A program made the position numbers and the translations under genes. 64,000 nucleotides of DNA, from NCBI RefSeq assembly GCF_006149045.1, contig NZ_VBSN01000027.1, forward strand, positions 930,001 to 994,000, read 5' to 3'. The notes under the pieces were generated by a model, which worked only from the letters and a program-made list of their open reading frames with translations, had not been told where the DNA came from and ran no database searches. Position 1 is the first letter of the stretch; each line of letters begins with the position of its first letter. Source of the stretch: Dyadobacter flavalbus (GTDB lineage: Bacteria > Bacteroidota > Bacteroidia > Cytophagales > Spirosomataceae). Below are positions 33,915 through 41,999 of this stretch, piece by piece.

Positions 33915-34360
33915 CTAATCTATAAAATTTCTTGATATCAAAAAACCTTCAAAATTCATGTTTGTTTCAAATGGAACCCACAAGTCATTGTAGTAGCCAG
34001 AAACAGTAATACAATGATTCAGTGAAAATAAAACTTTGTTATTGCAATCTGGTATAAACGTGTTCGGGAAGAGGTATTGCCGGTAAGAAAAATTCGGCGA
34101 TCAGGATAATCGTTAAGAAATTCAATCATAATTCTCATTACAGTTGCCAGAATTTCAGGCATATCCCCGTTGTCTGTAACTGAATCATCCACGTAATCTT
34201 GCGTTAAAGGATCAAAGTCCAGTAACGCAAGATTGTAGATGTTATCTGTAATCAAAGAAAAAGCAACTGCCTTTTCGAACGTACCACGTTTTACGGTACT
34301 TTGAAAATGAAAACTGTTATTCTGTTCATTCCGACTGAAAGTATAAGCCTCATAATGCAT
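33915..34360 (-). pseudogene. DUF6934 family gene broken by a frameshift
   Basis: The first 113 codons (34360 to 34019) give MHYEAYTFSRNEQNN, IYNLALLDFDP, DNGDMPEILATVMRIM and GNTSSRTRLYQIAITKFYFH, which is the DUF6934 pattern, then a stop. In the frame reached by adding one base in the T run near 34025-34035 the sequence continues as SLNHCITVSGYYNDLWVPFE, then MNFEGFLISRNFID, and stops at 33915. That is the expected family C-terminus (W-x-PFE...NFEGFLI). So the gene is full length but split by a missing base, either a real mutation, slippage expression or a sequencing error. Its ATG overlaps the ileS stop (TAATG). Family function unknown. Confidence 0.75.
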
Positions 34361-37300
34361 TACGAAACCACTTCGATCTTTACTTTCAGAAGGAATTCGT
34401 CCATTTCAATTTCGGTTGCTTCGCCGTTCAGATCGCTTGTCAGATTCAGGTCCAGTGCCTGTACTTCCTGACAAATATATTCCTTGTTGGCGTTTACAGC
34501 ACTGGCAAGCAAGCCGTCATTGTTTTGTAAAGTAATCTTTATTTTGTCTGTTACTTCAAAACCGCTGTCTTTACGTAGATTTTGAACGCGGTTAACGAAA
34601 TCACGGGCGATTCCTTCCAGACGAAGTTCATCTGTTACAGTAATATCTAGTGCAACGGTCAACCCGCCTTCGCTGGCAACCAGCCATCCCGGAACGTCTT
34701 CTGCAATGATTTCAACATCAGATACAGCAATGTCAACCGGCGAAGAAGCAGTATTCAGACTGATTGATCCGTTTCTTTCGATTTCCTTTATTTCGGTTTC
34801 CGTCATTGCAGAAATGGCAGCGGCAACTTCTTTCATTTTAGGCCCGAACTTGGGTCCGAGCGTTTTGAAATTCGGCTTTATTTTCTTTTTCAGGATTCCG
34901 CTGTCGTCATGAACAAACTCGATGTTCTTCACATTGACTTCCGTTAAAATAATGGAAGTAACCTGTTCAATCTGACGCTTTGTATTGTCATTTAAAACCG
35001 GGATCAGAATTTTGGATAAAGGCTGACGCACTTTGATCTTGTGTCCTTTGCGGATGGAGTGAACCAGAGAACTGATTGTCTGCGCCAGTTCCATGGATGT
35101 TTCAAGATCCAGATCTATTGCTTCTTCCTCGATTTTCGGCCAGTAAGTAAGGTGTACCGAATCAAATTTATAAGCAGTATTATTTGCAACTGACGCCTGA
35201 CGATCTCCGTCCGTCAGGTTTTTATACAGCCATTCGCCAAAAAACGGTGCAATCGGCGACATCAGCTGCGCAACGGTTACAAGGCAATGCTCCAGAGTTT
35301 CGTACGCTGCCTGTTTGTCTTCAGTCAATCCGCTGCCTTGTCCCTGCGACGGGTTCCAGAAACGGCGGCGGTTTAGCCGGATATACCAGTTTGAAAGCTG
35401 ATCCGTAACAAAATCCTGCACAAGCCGTCCTGCTTTTGTCGGATTGTAATCATCGAATTGTTCACCGACTTCTTTAACCAGCGTATTCAGTTTGGATAAA
35501 ATCCAGCGGTCCAGCTCCGTACGTTTTTCAAGCGCAACGGTTTCATTGCCCGAACCAAATTCATATCCGTCCAGATTGGCGTATAAAGCAAAGAAATTAT
35601 AGGTATTCACCAGCGTTCCGAAAAATTTCCGCTGAACTTCACCGATTCCGTCAATATTGAATTTAAGGTTATCCCAGGGTTCGGCATTGGTAATCATATA
35701 CCATCTTGTCGCATCAGGGCCGTACTGAGAAAGCGTTGAGAACGGATCCACTGCGTTTCCCAGACGTTTTGACATCTTATTGCCGTTCTTGTCCAGAACA
35801 AGGCCGGTCGAAACTACATTTTTAAATGCCACGGAATCAAACAGCATACCGGCAATGGCGTGCAAAGTAAAAAACCAGCCCCGGGTTTGATCCACACCTT
35901 CAGAAATAAAATCGGCCGGAAAACTTTGATTGAACGTATCCTGACTTTCAAACGGATAATGCCATTGTGCATAAGGCATGGCGCCCGAGTCAAACCATAC
36001 GTCGATCAGATCCGGCTCGCGGTGCATGACGTTGCCTTTTTTGGAAACCAGTACAATATCATCCACATACGGACGGTGCAAATCAAAATCGCCGTTCTCC
36101 AGTTTCAGCAGATAATCGGAGTTTCTGGCTGACTGCTCCCTGTTCAGATGGCCGGAAAGCAGTGCTTCTTCCAGCAGATCTTTCAATTCTTCGATAGAAC
36201 CGACACAAACTTCATCGCCGTGTTCGCTGCGCCAGATCGGCAGAGGCGTGCCCCAGTAACGTGAGCGTGACAAGTTCCAGTCCACCAGATTTTCAAGCCA
36301 GTTTCCGAAACGGCCGGTTCCGGTACTTTCCGGTTTCCAGTTAATGGTTTTGTTCAGTTCAACAAGCTTGTCTTTAACCGCAGTCGTTTTTATAAACCAG
36401 CTGTCCAGCGGGTAATACAAAACCGGCTTGTCCGTACGCCAGCAATGCGGGTAAGGGTGCTCATATTTCTCAACCTTGAAAGCTTTTCCTTCTTCTTTCA
36501 GCTTGATGGCGATCATTACGTCCGTTGCCCTGAATTCCGGGTCATTCTGTTCTTCTTCGGAGTAATATTCCGGTTTTACAAAACGGCCTGCATAGTCTGT
36601 TATTTCTTTTACAAAACGTCCGCGGCGATCTACGATAGGCACTTCTTTGCCCGAATCATCCTTTACCATAATGGCAGGAATTCCGTTGGCCTGCGCTACC
36701 CGGAAGTCGTCTGCACCGAAAGTAGGCGACGTATGCACAACACCCGTTCCGTCTTCTGTCGTTACAAAATCACCCAGAATGACCCGGAAAGCAGGTTTTT
36801 CAGGCTGGATATAAGGCATCAGCTGTTCGTATTGAACGCCTTCCAGTTCTTTTCCTTTGAACTCTTCCAGAATAGTCCACGGAAGCAGTTTTTTGTCGCT
36901 CGCTTCATACTCTTCAAAACCGTTGTCCTTGCCTTTGTCCGAAAAGTATTTTCCGATCAGATCTTTTGCAAGAACTACTGCAACCGGCTCGTGCGTGTAC
37001 GGATTAAATGTTTTTACCAGTACATAAGTGATGTTTCCGCCCACTGTCAGCGCGGAGTTCGCAGGAAGCGTCCACGGCGTTGTCGTCCATGCAAGAATGC
37101 GGATATCCAGATCGGAATATTTTTCAAAAATCGTGTAAGTTCCGGCAGATTGCACCTTGAACATGGCCACGATTGTGGTATCCTTTACATCCTTGTAAGT
37201 TCCCGGCATGTTCAGCTCATGCGACGAAAGTCCTGTTCCGGCGGCCGGCGAATAGGGCTGAATCGTATAGCCTTTGTAAAGCAAGCCTTTGTCGTACAGC

Positions 37301-37794
37301 TTTTTAAGCAGGTTCCATAAACTTTCTATGTACTCGCTTTTATAGGTTATATACGGATCGTCGAGATCTACCCAGTAACCCATTTTTTCAGTCAGGTCAT
37401 TCCACTGATCTGTGAATTTCATGACCGTCTGGCGGCATCTTTCATTGTATTCGGCAACGGTAATGGTCCTGCCGATATCTTCTTTTGTAATGCCCAGTTC
37501 TTTTTCAACCTGCAGTTCCACAGGCAGTCCGTGCGTATCCCAGCCGCCTTTGCGTTTTACCTGAAATCCCTGTAAAGTTTTATAGCGGCAGAAAATATCC
37601 TTGATTGCACGTGCCATCACATGGTGAATGCCAGGCGCGCCGTTAGCCGATGGCGGACCTTCATAAAAGGTAAATGTCGGAGCACCTTCGCGCGTTTCGA
37701 CCGATGCTTCGAATATCTTTTTATCTTTCCAGAACTGCAGTACTTCGTCTCCGATTTTAGGATAACTCAGATTTTTATATTCGTTGTATTTCAT
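34360..37794 (-). CDS. ileS: Isoleucyl-tRNA synthetase with GXHH signature
   Basis: 1144 residues from the ATG at 37794 (MKYNEYKNLSYPKIGDEVLQFW). The frame extends 33 codons upstream, but that part is basic, non-conserved and partly a dispersed repeat. The class I core shows GPPSANGAPGIHHVMARAIKD, where canonical HXGH is replaced by GIHH (residues 55-58), and KMSKRLGN for KMSKS. The editing domain is inserted between them (WTTTPWTLPANSALTV; DGTGVVHTSPTFGADDF). The long C-terminal region fits the type 2 (eukaryote-like) IleRS. It charges tRNA-Ile with isoleucine. The next gene begins inside its stop codon. The enzyme is certain; the motif change is directly visible. Confidence 0.97.
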   Translation of the reverse strand: MKYNEYKNLSYPKIGDEVLQFWKDKKIFEASVETREGAPTFTFYEGPPSANGAPGIHHVMARAIKDIFCRYKTLQGFQVKRKGGWDTHGLPVELQVEKELGITKEDIGRTITVAEYNERCRQTVMKFTDQWNDLTEKMGYWVDLDDPYITYKSEYIESLWNLLKKLYDKGLLYKGYTIQPYSPAAGTGLSSHELNMPGTYKDVKDTTIVAMFKVQSAGTYTIFEKYSDLDIRILAWTTTPWTLPANSALTVGGNITYVLVKTFNPYTHEPVAVVLAKDLIGKYFSDKGKDNGFEEYEASDKKLLPWTILEEFKGKELEGVQYEQLMPYIQPEKPAFRVILGDFVTTEDGTGVVHTSPTFGADDFRVAQANGIPAIMVKDDSGKEVPIVDRRGRFVKEITDYAGRFVKPEYYSEEEQNDPEFRATDVMIAIKLKEEGKAFKVEKYEHPYPHCWRTDKPVLYYPLDSWFIKTTAVKDKLVELNKTINWKPESTGTGRFGNWLENLVDWNLSRSRYWGTPLPIWRSEHGDEVCVGSIEELKDLLEEALLSGHLNREQSARNSDYLLKLENGDFDLHRPYVDDIVLVSKKGNVMHREPDLIDVWFDSGAMPYAQWHYPFESQDTFNQSFPADFISEGVDQTRGWFFTLHAIAGMLFDSVAFKNVVSTGLVLDKNGNKMSKRLGNAVDPFSTLSQYGPDATRWYMITNAEPWDNLKFNIDGIGEVQRKFFGTLVNTYNFFALYANLDGYEFGSGNETVALEKRTELDRWILSKLNTLVKEVGEQFDDYNPTKAGRLVQDFVTDQLSNWYIRLNRRRFWNPSQGQGSGLTEDKQAAYETLEHCLVTVAQLMSPIAPFFGEWLYKNLTDGDRQASVANNTAYKFDSVHLTYWPKIEEEAIDLDLETSMELAQTISSLVHSIRKGHKIKVRQPLSKILIPVLNDNTKRQIEQVTSIILTEVNVKNIEFVHDDSGILKKKIKPNFKTLGPKFGPKMKEVAAAISAMTETEIKEIERNGSISLNTASSPVDIAVSDVEIIAEDVPGWLVASEGGLTVALDITVTDELRLEGIARDFVNRVQNLRKDSGFEVTDKIKITLQNNDGLLASAVNANKEYICQEVQALDLNLTSDLNGEATEIEMDEFLLKVKIEVVS

Positions 37795-37797
37795 ATT

Positions 37798-37829
37798 GCT
37801 TTTGGCCTCCAGCTTCTGGCTTTTAGCCC
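37798..37829 (-). repeat. Copy 4 of the dispersed AGCT repeat, just upstream of ileS
   Basis: On the minus strand GGGCTAAAAGCCAGAAGCTG continues as GAGGCCAAAAGC. It ends four bases before the ileS ATG and therefore lies in its leader. Confidence 0.4.
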
Positions 37830-38032
37830 TGTAATGTAATTTCAATATATAGATAAAACCCGTTTTGGATTTCAAGAGTGCAAAATTACGCATTTTTTTT
37901 CTGCCAAAAGGATGCTATGCACTTCATGCATGTAAAAGCTAATTTCCTGTTTCAGCGGCAGTACCTTGCAGCTTGTGGGCCGGAATGTATTTTCAACTTT
38001 GCAGCAGTTCGTATATAAACCGTCAGAATTTC

Positions 38033-38062
38033 TTGTTTTTATAAATGTTCGCGTTACCTTAG
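38033..38062 (+). promoter_or_regulatory. Promoter of the PepSY gene
   Basis: TTG (38033-38035), then exactly 19 bases, then TACCTTAG (38055-38062), one mismatch from TAnnTTTG. The ATG lies 44 bases downstream. Confidence 0.5.
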
Positions 38063-38106
38063 TATTTTAATTAAGTCTAAATAAGCTAGCACGAACAGAA
38101 CAGTCG

Positions 38107-39273
38107 ATGAAAAAACTGATTGGTAAACTGCATCTTTATCTCGGCCTTTCGTCGGGGCTTATCGTATTTGTAATTTCCATAACAGGCTGTATTCTTGCTT
38201 TTGAGCAGGAAATAAAAAGTTTTACGCAGCCTTACATGTTTACAGAACCGGTTGCAGGCGCAAAAGTTTTGCCGCCATCTGTTTTGCAGGAAAGTGCAGA
38301 AAAGGCACTTCCGGGAAAAAAAGCAAACGGCGTTCTTTACGGCCTTTCGGACCGGAATGCGCAGGTTGGTTTCTACAATATCGATCCTGAATATTATTAT
38401 GTGGTTTATGTCAATCCTTATACGGCCAAGGTTGTAAAAGTCTGGAATGAAGATGAGGATTTCTTTCACTTTATACTGCACGGGCATTATTATCTATGGC
38501 TGCCTGCCAGCATCGGCCAGCCCGTTGTAGCGTCGGCTACGCTTGTTTTTCTTGTGATGCTCATCAGCGGACTTGTACTTTGGTGGCCCAAAAACAAATC
38601 GGCAAGAAAACAGCGTTTTTCCATTAAATGGAATGCTGCATGGAGACGAAAAAACTACGACCTGCATAACGTATTCGGCTTTTATGTCATGTCTGTCGGA
38701 GTGATTCTTGCGATTACAGGACTTGTATGGGGATTTCAGTGGTTTTCACAATCCTTGTACACAGCAACAGGCGGCACCGGTTCCGACCAGTATTACAATC
38801 CCGTTTCAGATACCACGGCCGTAGCTGCAGAATTCAAGCCGATGACCGCTGTGGATCGGGCATGGCATACTTTGCAGCAGGAATATCCGCAGCATCAGGG
38901 AATGAACATTTCCTTTCCGCATCTGAAATCCGAATCCATTTATTCTTATGTGAATTTCCGCCATGGCACTTATTACCATGTGGATTACAATTATTTTGAT
39001 CAGCATACATTGAAGAAAATAAAAGCGGAAGGGCCGTATACCGGAAAATACAGCGAAGCCAATTTCGGGAAAAAGCTGCGCAGAATGAATTACGACATTC
39101 ATACGGGTGCAATTCTGGGTCTTCCGGGAAAAATCCTGGCCTTTTTCGCCAGCCTGATCTGCGCAACTTTGCCTGTTACCGGATTTATAATCTGGTGGGG
39201 AAGAAGAAACAAGAGCCAGAAAAGAGTAAAGAAAAACCTGCAGAAACTGAAACCGGATCTGGTCAGCCGTTAG
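38107..39273 (+). CDS. PepSY-associated TM helix protein (PiuB-like)
   Basis: 388 residues. The opening KKLIGKLHLYLGLSSGLIVFVISITGCILAFEQEIKSF, the middle helices (VVASATLVFLVMLISGLVLWWPKNK; FGFYVMSVGVILAITGLVWGFQWF) and the last one (ILAFFASLICATLPVTGFIIWWGRR) are the four-helix PepSY_TM pattern. The HLYLGL, DLHNVFGFY and DIHTGAILGLPG histidines are the likely heme or metal-contacting residues of this family. It is often linked with iron or siderophore uptake as an inner-membrane reductase. No TonB receptor adjoins, so the role here is inferred from family. Its stop overlaps the convergent GH16 gene by four bases. Confidence 0.85.
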   Translation: MKKLIGKLHLYLGLSSGLIVFVISITGCILAFEQEIKSFTQPYMFTEPVAGAKVLPPSVLQESAEKALPGKKANGVLYGLSDRNAQVGFYNIDPEYYYVVYVNPYTAKVVKVWNEDEDFFHFILHGHYYLWLPASIGQPVVASATLVFLVMLISGLVLWWPKNKSARKQRFSIKWNAAWRRKNYDLHNVFGFYVMSVGVILAITGLVWGFQWFSQSLYTATGGTGSDQYYNPVSDTTAVAAEFKPMTAVDRAWHTLQQEYPQHQGMNISFPHLKSESIYSYVNFRHGTYYHVDYNYFDQHTLKKIKAEGPYTGKYSEANFGKKLRRMNYDIHTGAILGLPGKILAFFASLICATLPVTGFIIWWGRRNKSQKRVKKNLQKLKPDLVSR

Positions 39274-40103
39274 TTGTCTGTTTTCTGATAAATCCTTACG
39301 TAATCGACTTCAAATCTGGCCGGAAATTCAGTTACGGAAGGATCGCCGCCGTTGTCACCACCGATTGCAAGGGTCAGTAACAAATAGTGCGGCTGGGCAA
39401 ACGGCCTGATATCCGTATTTTTGGCATTAAGCGCTTTTTCAAGGTCCTGCGAATTGATCAGCTGATCGTCAACGTATAAACGGATGCTTTTTTCGTCCCA
39501 GTCCATTCGCCAGGTATGAAACTTTGAAGACCATTCAGGATCATTGAATTCACTGACTGGTTTTTTTACAGAATTCCAGACGGGCTTGTATCGTTCCGCT
39601 GAGCCCCAGGCCACATTGGCGAGCAGCATATTTCTGTAAAATTCCATGATGTCGATTTCTCCGTTATCCGGCCATTCGCCTTTTTCGCCCAGCGTCCAGA
39701 ACGCGGGCCATAATCCGGATCGGGTATCAATTCTGGCCTTTATTTCAAAACGGCCGTATTGAAAGCTTTTTTTGCCGCGCGTAACAATGCTTGCAGATGT
39801 ATATTCGGCATATTCCCGGTTCTGTTTCCAGCTTTTGCTATTTGCATTGTAATCCGGATTTTTGACCCGTTCTTTTTTTGCCTCAAGAATCAGGAACCCG
39901 TCTTTGCAGTACGCATTTTTTCCCTGAAACCATTGCGCTTCATTATTTCTGACAAATCCCGTTTCCGGCTGCCATATCTCAGGATTGGGCGGGCCGTTCT
40001 GTTCAAATTCATCAGACCAGACCAGTTTCCATTGTGCCTCGGCAACCGAAGTTGTTAGTGCCATTGTTAAAATCAAAAGTAAGTTTTTCAATACAAAATG
40101 CAT
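39270..40103 (-). CDS. Glycoside hydrolase family 16 (beta-glucanase/laminarinase-like), exported
   Basis: 277 residues from the ATG at 40103, which begins a signal peptide (MHFVLKNLLLILTMALTTSV, cleavage after AEAQ). The upstream frame would bury the signal. The mature start WKLVWSDEFEQNGPPNPEIW is typical. The catalytic motif is NGEIDIMEF (E-x-D-x-x-E) with GLWPAFWTLGE before it and FHTWRMDWDEKSIRLYVDD after. GH16 enzymes cut beta-1,3 or mixed-linked glucans, or agar and carrageenan; this arrangement fits a laminarinase-type enzyme. It is exported, probably to the periplasm. It is a single gene with no adjacent SusCD pair. Confidence 0.9.
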   Translation of the reverse strand: MHFVLKNLLLILTMALTTSVAEAQWKLVWSDEFEQNGPPNPEIWQPETGFVRNNEAQWFQGKNAYCKDGFLILEAKKERVKNPDYNANSKSWKQNREYAEYTSASIVTRGKKSFQYGRFEIKARIDTRSGLWPAFWTLGEKGEWPDNGEIDIMEFYRNMLLANVAWGSAERYKPVWNSVKKPVSEFNDPEWSSKFHTWRMDWDEKSIRLYVDDQLINSQDLEKALNAKNTDIRPFAQPHYLLLTLAIGGDNGGDPSVTEFPARFEVDYVRIYQKTDN

Positions 40104-40323
40104 GTTGAAAGTATTAGCTGTTTTTTGCCGGAATGATTGTTTGGCTAAAAACAGAAAGTACATAGCAGGATTTTTCTAACCAGCCTGATCATTCCGTAAC
40201 AAGGAAGTCAAAGCATATTTCAAAAGCTTGTATTATTTAAAATACTTTCCCTTTTGTTTGTAAATACAGCCGGTAAGATCGTTTTTTAAGCTGAAAAGCA
40301 TATTACGCAGTTAAATTTTAAGA

Positions 40324-41343
40324 ATGAACAGAATAGTAGAAACAGCCAGAAAAGCAGGATTGGACGGGTTTATGCTGGGATTGATCAGTATGATTTTTCT
40401 GGCCTGGCTGTGGCCGTACCCCGGGATGAAAGAAAGTCCGGTGCCGCTTTCCGAAATTTCCACGTATGCCGTTTCCATCATTTTCTTTTTTTACGGACTG
40501 CGTCTCAGCGCCGAAAAGCTGCGCGCGGGTCTAGTGAATTGGAAACTGCATGTGACGGTGCATTTTTCCACTTTTGTTTTGTTTCCGCTGCTTGCTCTTG
40601 CCTGTCGCTCTTTGTTTAAAACCGAAGAAAGTCAGTCGCTATGGCTTGCTATATTCTTCTTGACTGCTTTGCCTTCAACGGTTTCTTCTTCCGTCGTCAT
40701 GGTTTCACTTGCAAAGGGAAATATTCCTGCGGCTATATTCAACGCAAGCATTTCCAGTCTTTTGGGCGTTTTTATAACACCTTTCTGGATGGGACTGGTA
40801 ATGGAATCGGGCAATACCGATTTTGATATGTTGTCGGTCGTTATCAAACTGTCACTTCAGGTTTTACTGCCGGTATTTGCAGGAATACTTTTGAACAAGA
40901 AATACGGTCATTTTGCCGAAAGCAAGAAAAAGTACATCCGCTATTTTGATCAGTCTTCCATTCTGCTGATCGTGTACACATCCTTTTGCGAATCTTTCGG
41001 CGAGCATCTGTTTAGTTCGCTGGGATGGGAAGAAATCGTATTTTTAGCAATAGGAATGCTTGCGCTGTTTTTCGGGATTTATTACTTGCTGACTTTCATC
41101 AGCGACTTGCTGAAATTTGATCGGGAAGACAAGGTTACGGCGGTATTTTGCGGCTCGAAAAAGTCGCTTGTGCAAGGCGCGGTGATGTCCAAAGTCCTGT
41201 TTTCCGGAGCGCAGGCCGGACTGATGCTGCTGCCCATTATGATTTATCACGCATTGCAGCTGATTGCCGCCAGTATCATCGCGCAGCGCATGGCCGCAGA
41301 AGTAAAAGATGAAGCGGTAGATGAACGAGTTTTCAATAAATAG
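40324..41343 (+). CDS. Bile acid:sodium symporter family transporter (SBF-like)
   Basis: 339 residues with about nine or ten membrane segments. The pattern KAGLDGFMLGLISMIFLAWLWPYPG, then FFFYGLRLSAEKL, HFSTFVLFPLLALACRSLF, FLTALPSTVSSSVVMVSLAKGN and FCGSKKSLVQGAVMSKVLF is that of the YfeH/PF13593 branch. These inner-membrane transporters move organic anions with sodium; true bile acid use is unlikely here. A DUF4230 gene follows after 6 bases and a glutamine-synthetase-like gene 26 bases later, so it may supply a substrate for that run. Confidence 0.87.
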   Translation: MNRIVETARKAGLDGFMLGLISMIFLAWLWPYPGMKESPVPLSEISTYAVSIIFFFYGLRLSAEKLRAGLVNWKLHVTVHFSTFVLFPLLALACRSLFKTEESQSLWLAIFFLTALPSTVSSSVVMVSLAKGNIPAAIFNASISSLLGVFITPFWMGLVMESGNTDFDMLSVVIKLSLQVLLPVFAGILLNKKYGHFAESKKKYIRYFDQSSILLIVYTSFCESFGEHLFSSLGWEEIVFLAIGMLALFFGIYYLLTFISDLLKFDREDKVTAVFCGSKKSLVQGAVMSKVLFSGAQAGLMLLPIMIYHALQLIAASIIAQRMAAEVKDEAVDERVFNK

Positions 41344-41349
41344 TAAGTT

Positions 41350-41973
41350 ATGCGTCTGTTTTCCTGGTTATTCAAAATACTGGTTTTATTATTGTTACTC
41401 GCCGGAATCCAATCTTTATGGACCAGTTTTCGTACCGGAAAATGGGTTCCCGACTGGATGAGCGGCAAGGATCAGACTGAGACGATGCATACGCTGGTAC
41501 TGCAGGAAATAAGCGCGATGGGAAAACTGGAACTTGTAAAATACAACTTCAAGGATGTTGTAGAACAGGAAATTGTCAAAACTTTCCTGCCCAATGCAAA
41601 AGCTGTGCTGATCGTGCAGGGTGAAGCCATCGGCTGCGTGGATCTTACGCAGCTTGAAATGGCGGATATTACTTCCGACGATTCCGTTCTGGTCGTCAAT
41701 ATGCCCGAACCCGAGCTTTGTGTTTTTAAAATAGATCACAGCAAATCGAAAGTTTACAACACCGAATACGCCTTTACGGAAGAAGCCAAACTGGTTCAGG
41801 ATGCATATAAGCAAGCTGAAAAGCAAATTCAGAAATCGGCACTGGATATGGGTATTCTGGACCAGACAAGGCAAAATGCAAGAAAGATCCTGACGCCCGT
41901 TCTGGAAAAAGCCTCTGGCAAAAAAGTGCTTTTGAAATTTCCGATGAATGCCAAAATTGATAAGTTGCGCTGA
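41350..41973 (+). CDS. DUF4230 domain protein, membrane-anchored
   Basis: 207 residues. One N-terminal membrane segment (LFSWLFKILVLLLLLAGIQSLW) is followed by a mainly extracytoplasmic domain: MHTLVLQEISAMGKLELVKYNFKDVVEQE, AVLIVQGEAIGCVDLTQLEMADI, VLVVNMPEPELCVFKID, then a helical tail (EAKLVQDAYKQAEKQIQKSALDMGIL) that runs like the SPFH/band-7-like end of DUF4230 proteins. Function is unknown. It is coupled tightly to the SBF transporter. Confidence 0.75.
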   Translation: MRLFSWLFKILVLLLLLAGIQSLWTSFRTGKWVPDWMSGKDQTETMHTLVLQEISAMGKLELVKYNFKDVVEQEIVKTFLPNAKAVLIVQGEAIGCVDLTQLEMADITSDDSVLVVNMPEPELCVFKIDHSKSKVYNTEYAFTEEAKLVQDAYKQAEKQIQKSALDMGILDQTRQNARKILTPVLEKASGKKVLLKFPMNAKIDKLR

Positions 41974-41999
41974 TATAAACCTGTTAACTGACTCTTCTG

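Noticed and set aside
36445..37320. A 291-codon plus-strand frame opposite ileS
   Set aside because: It is antisense to a certain gene and has the typical shadow composition (Arg, Phe, Cys rich).
34360..37893. Upstream start for ileS adding 33 residues
   Set aside because: The extra part is basic, unlike IleRS, and is partly a dispersed intergenic repeat. The ATG at 37794 begins the conserved sequence.
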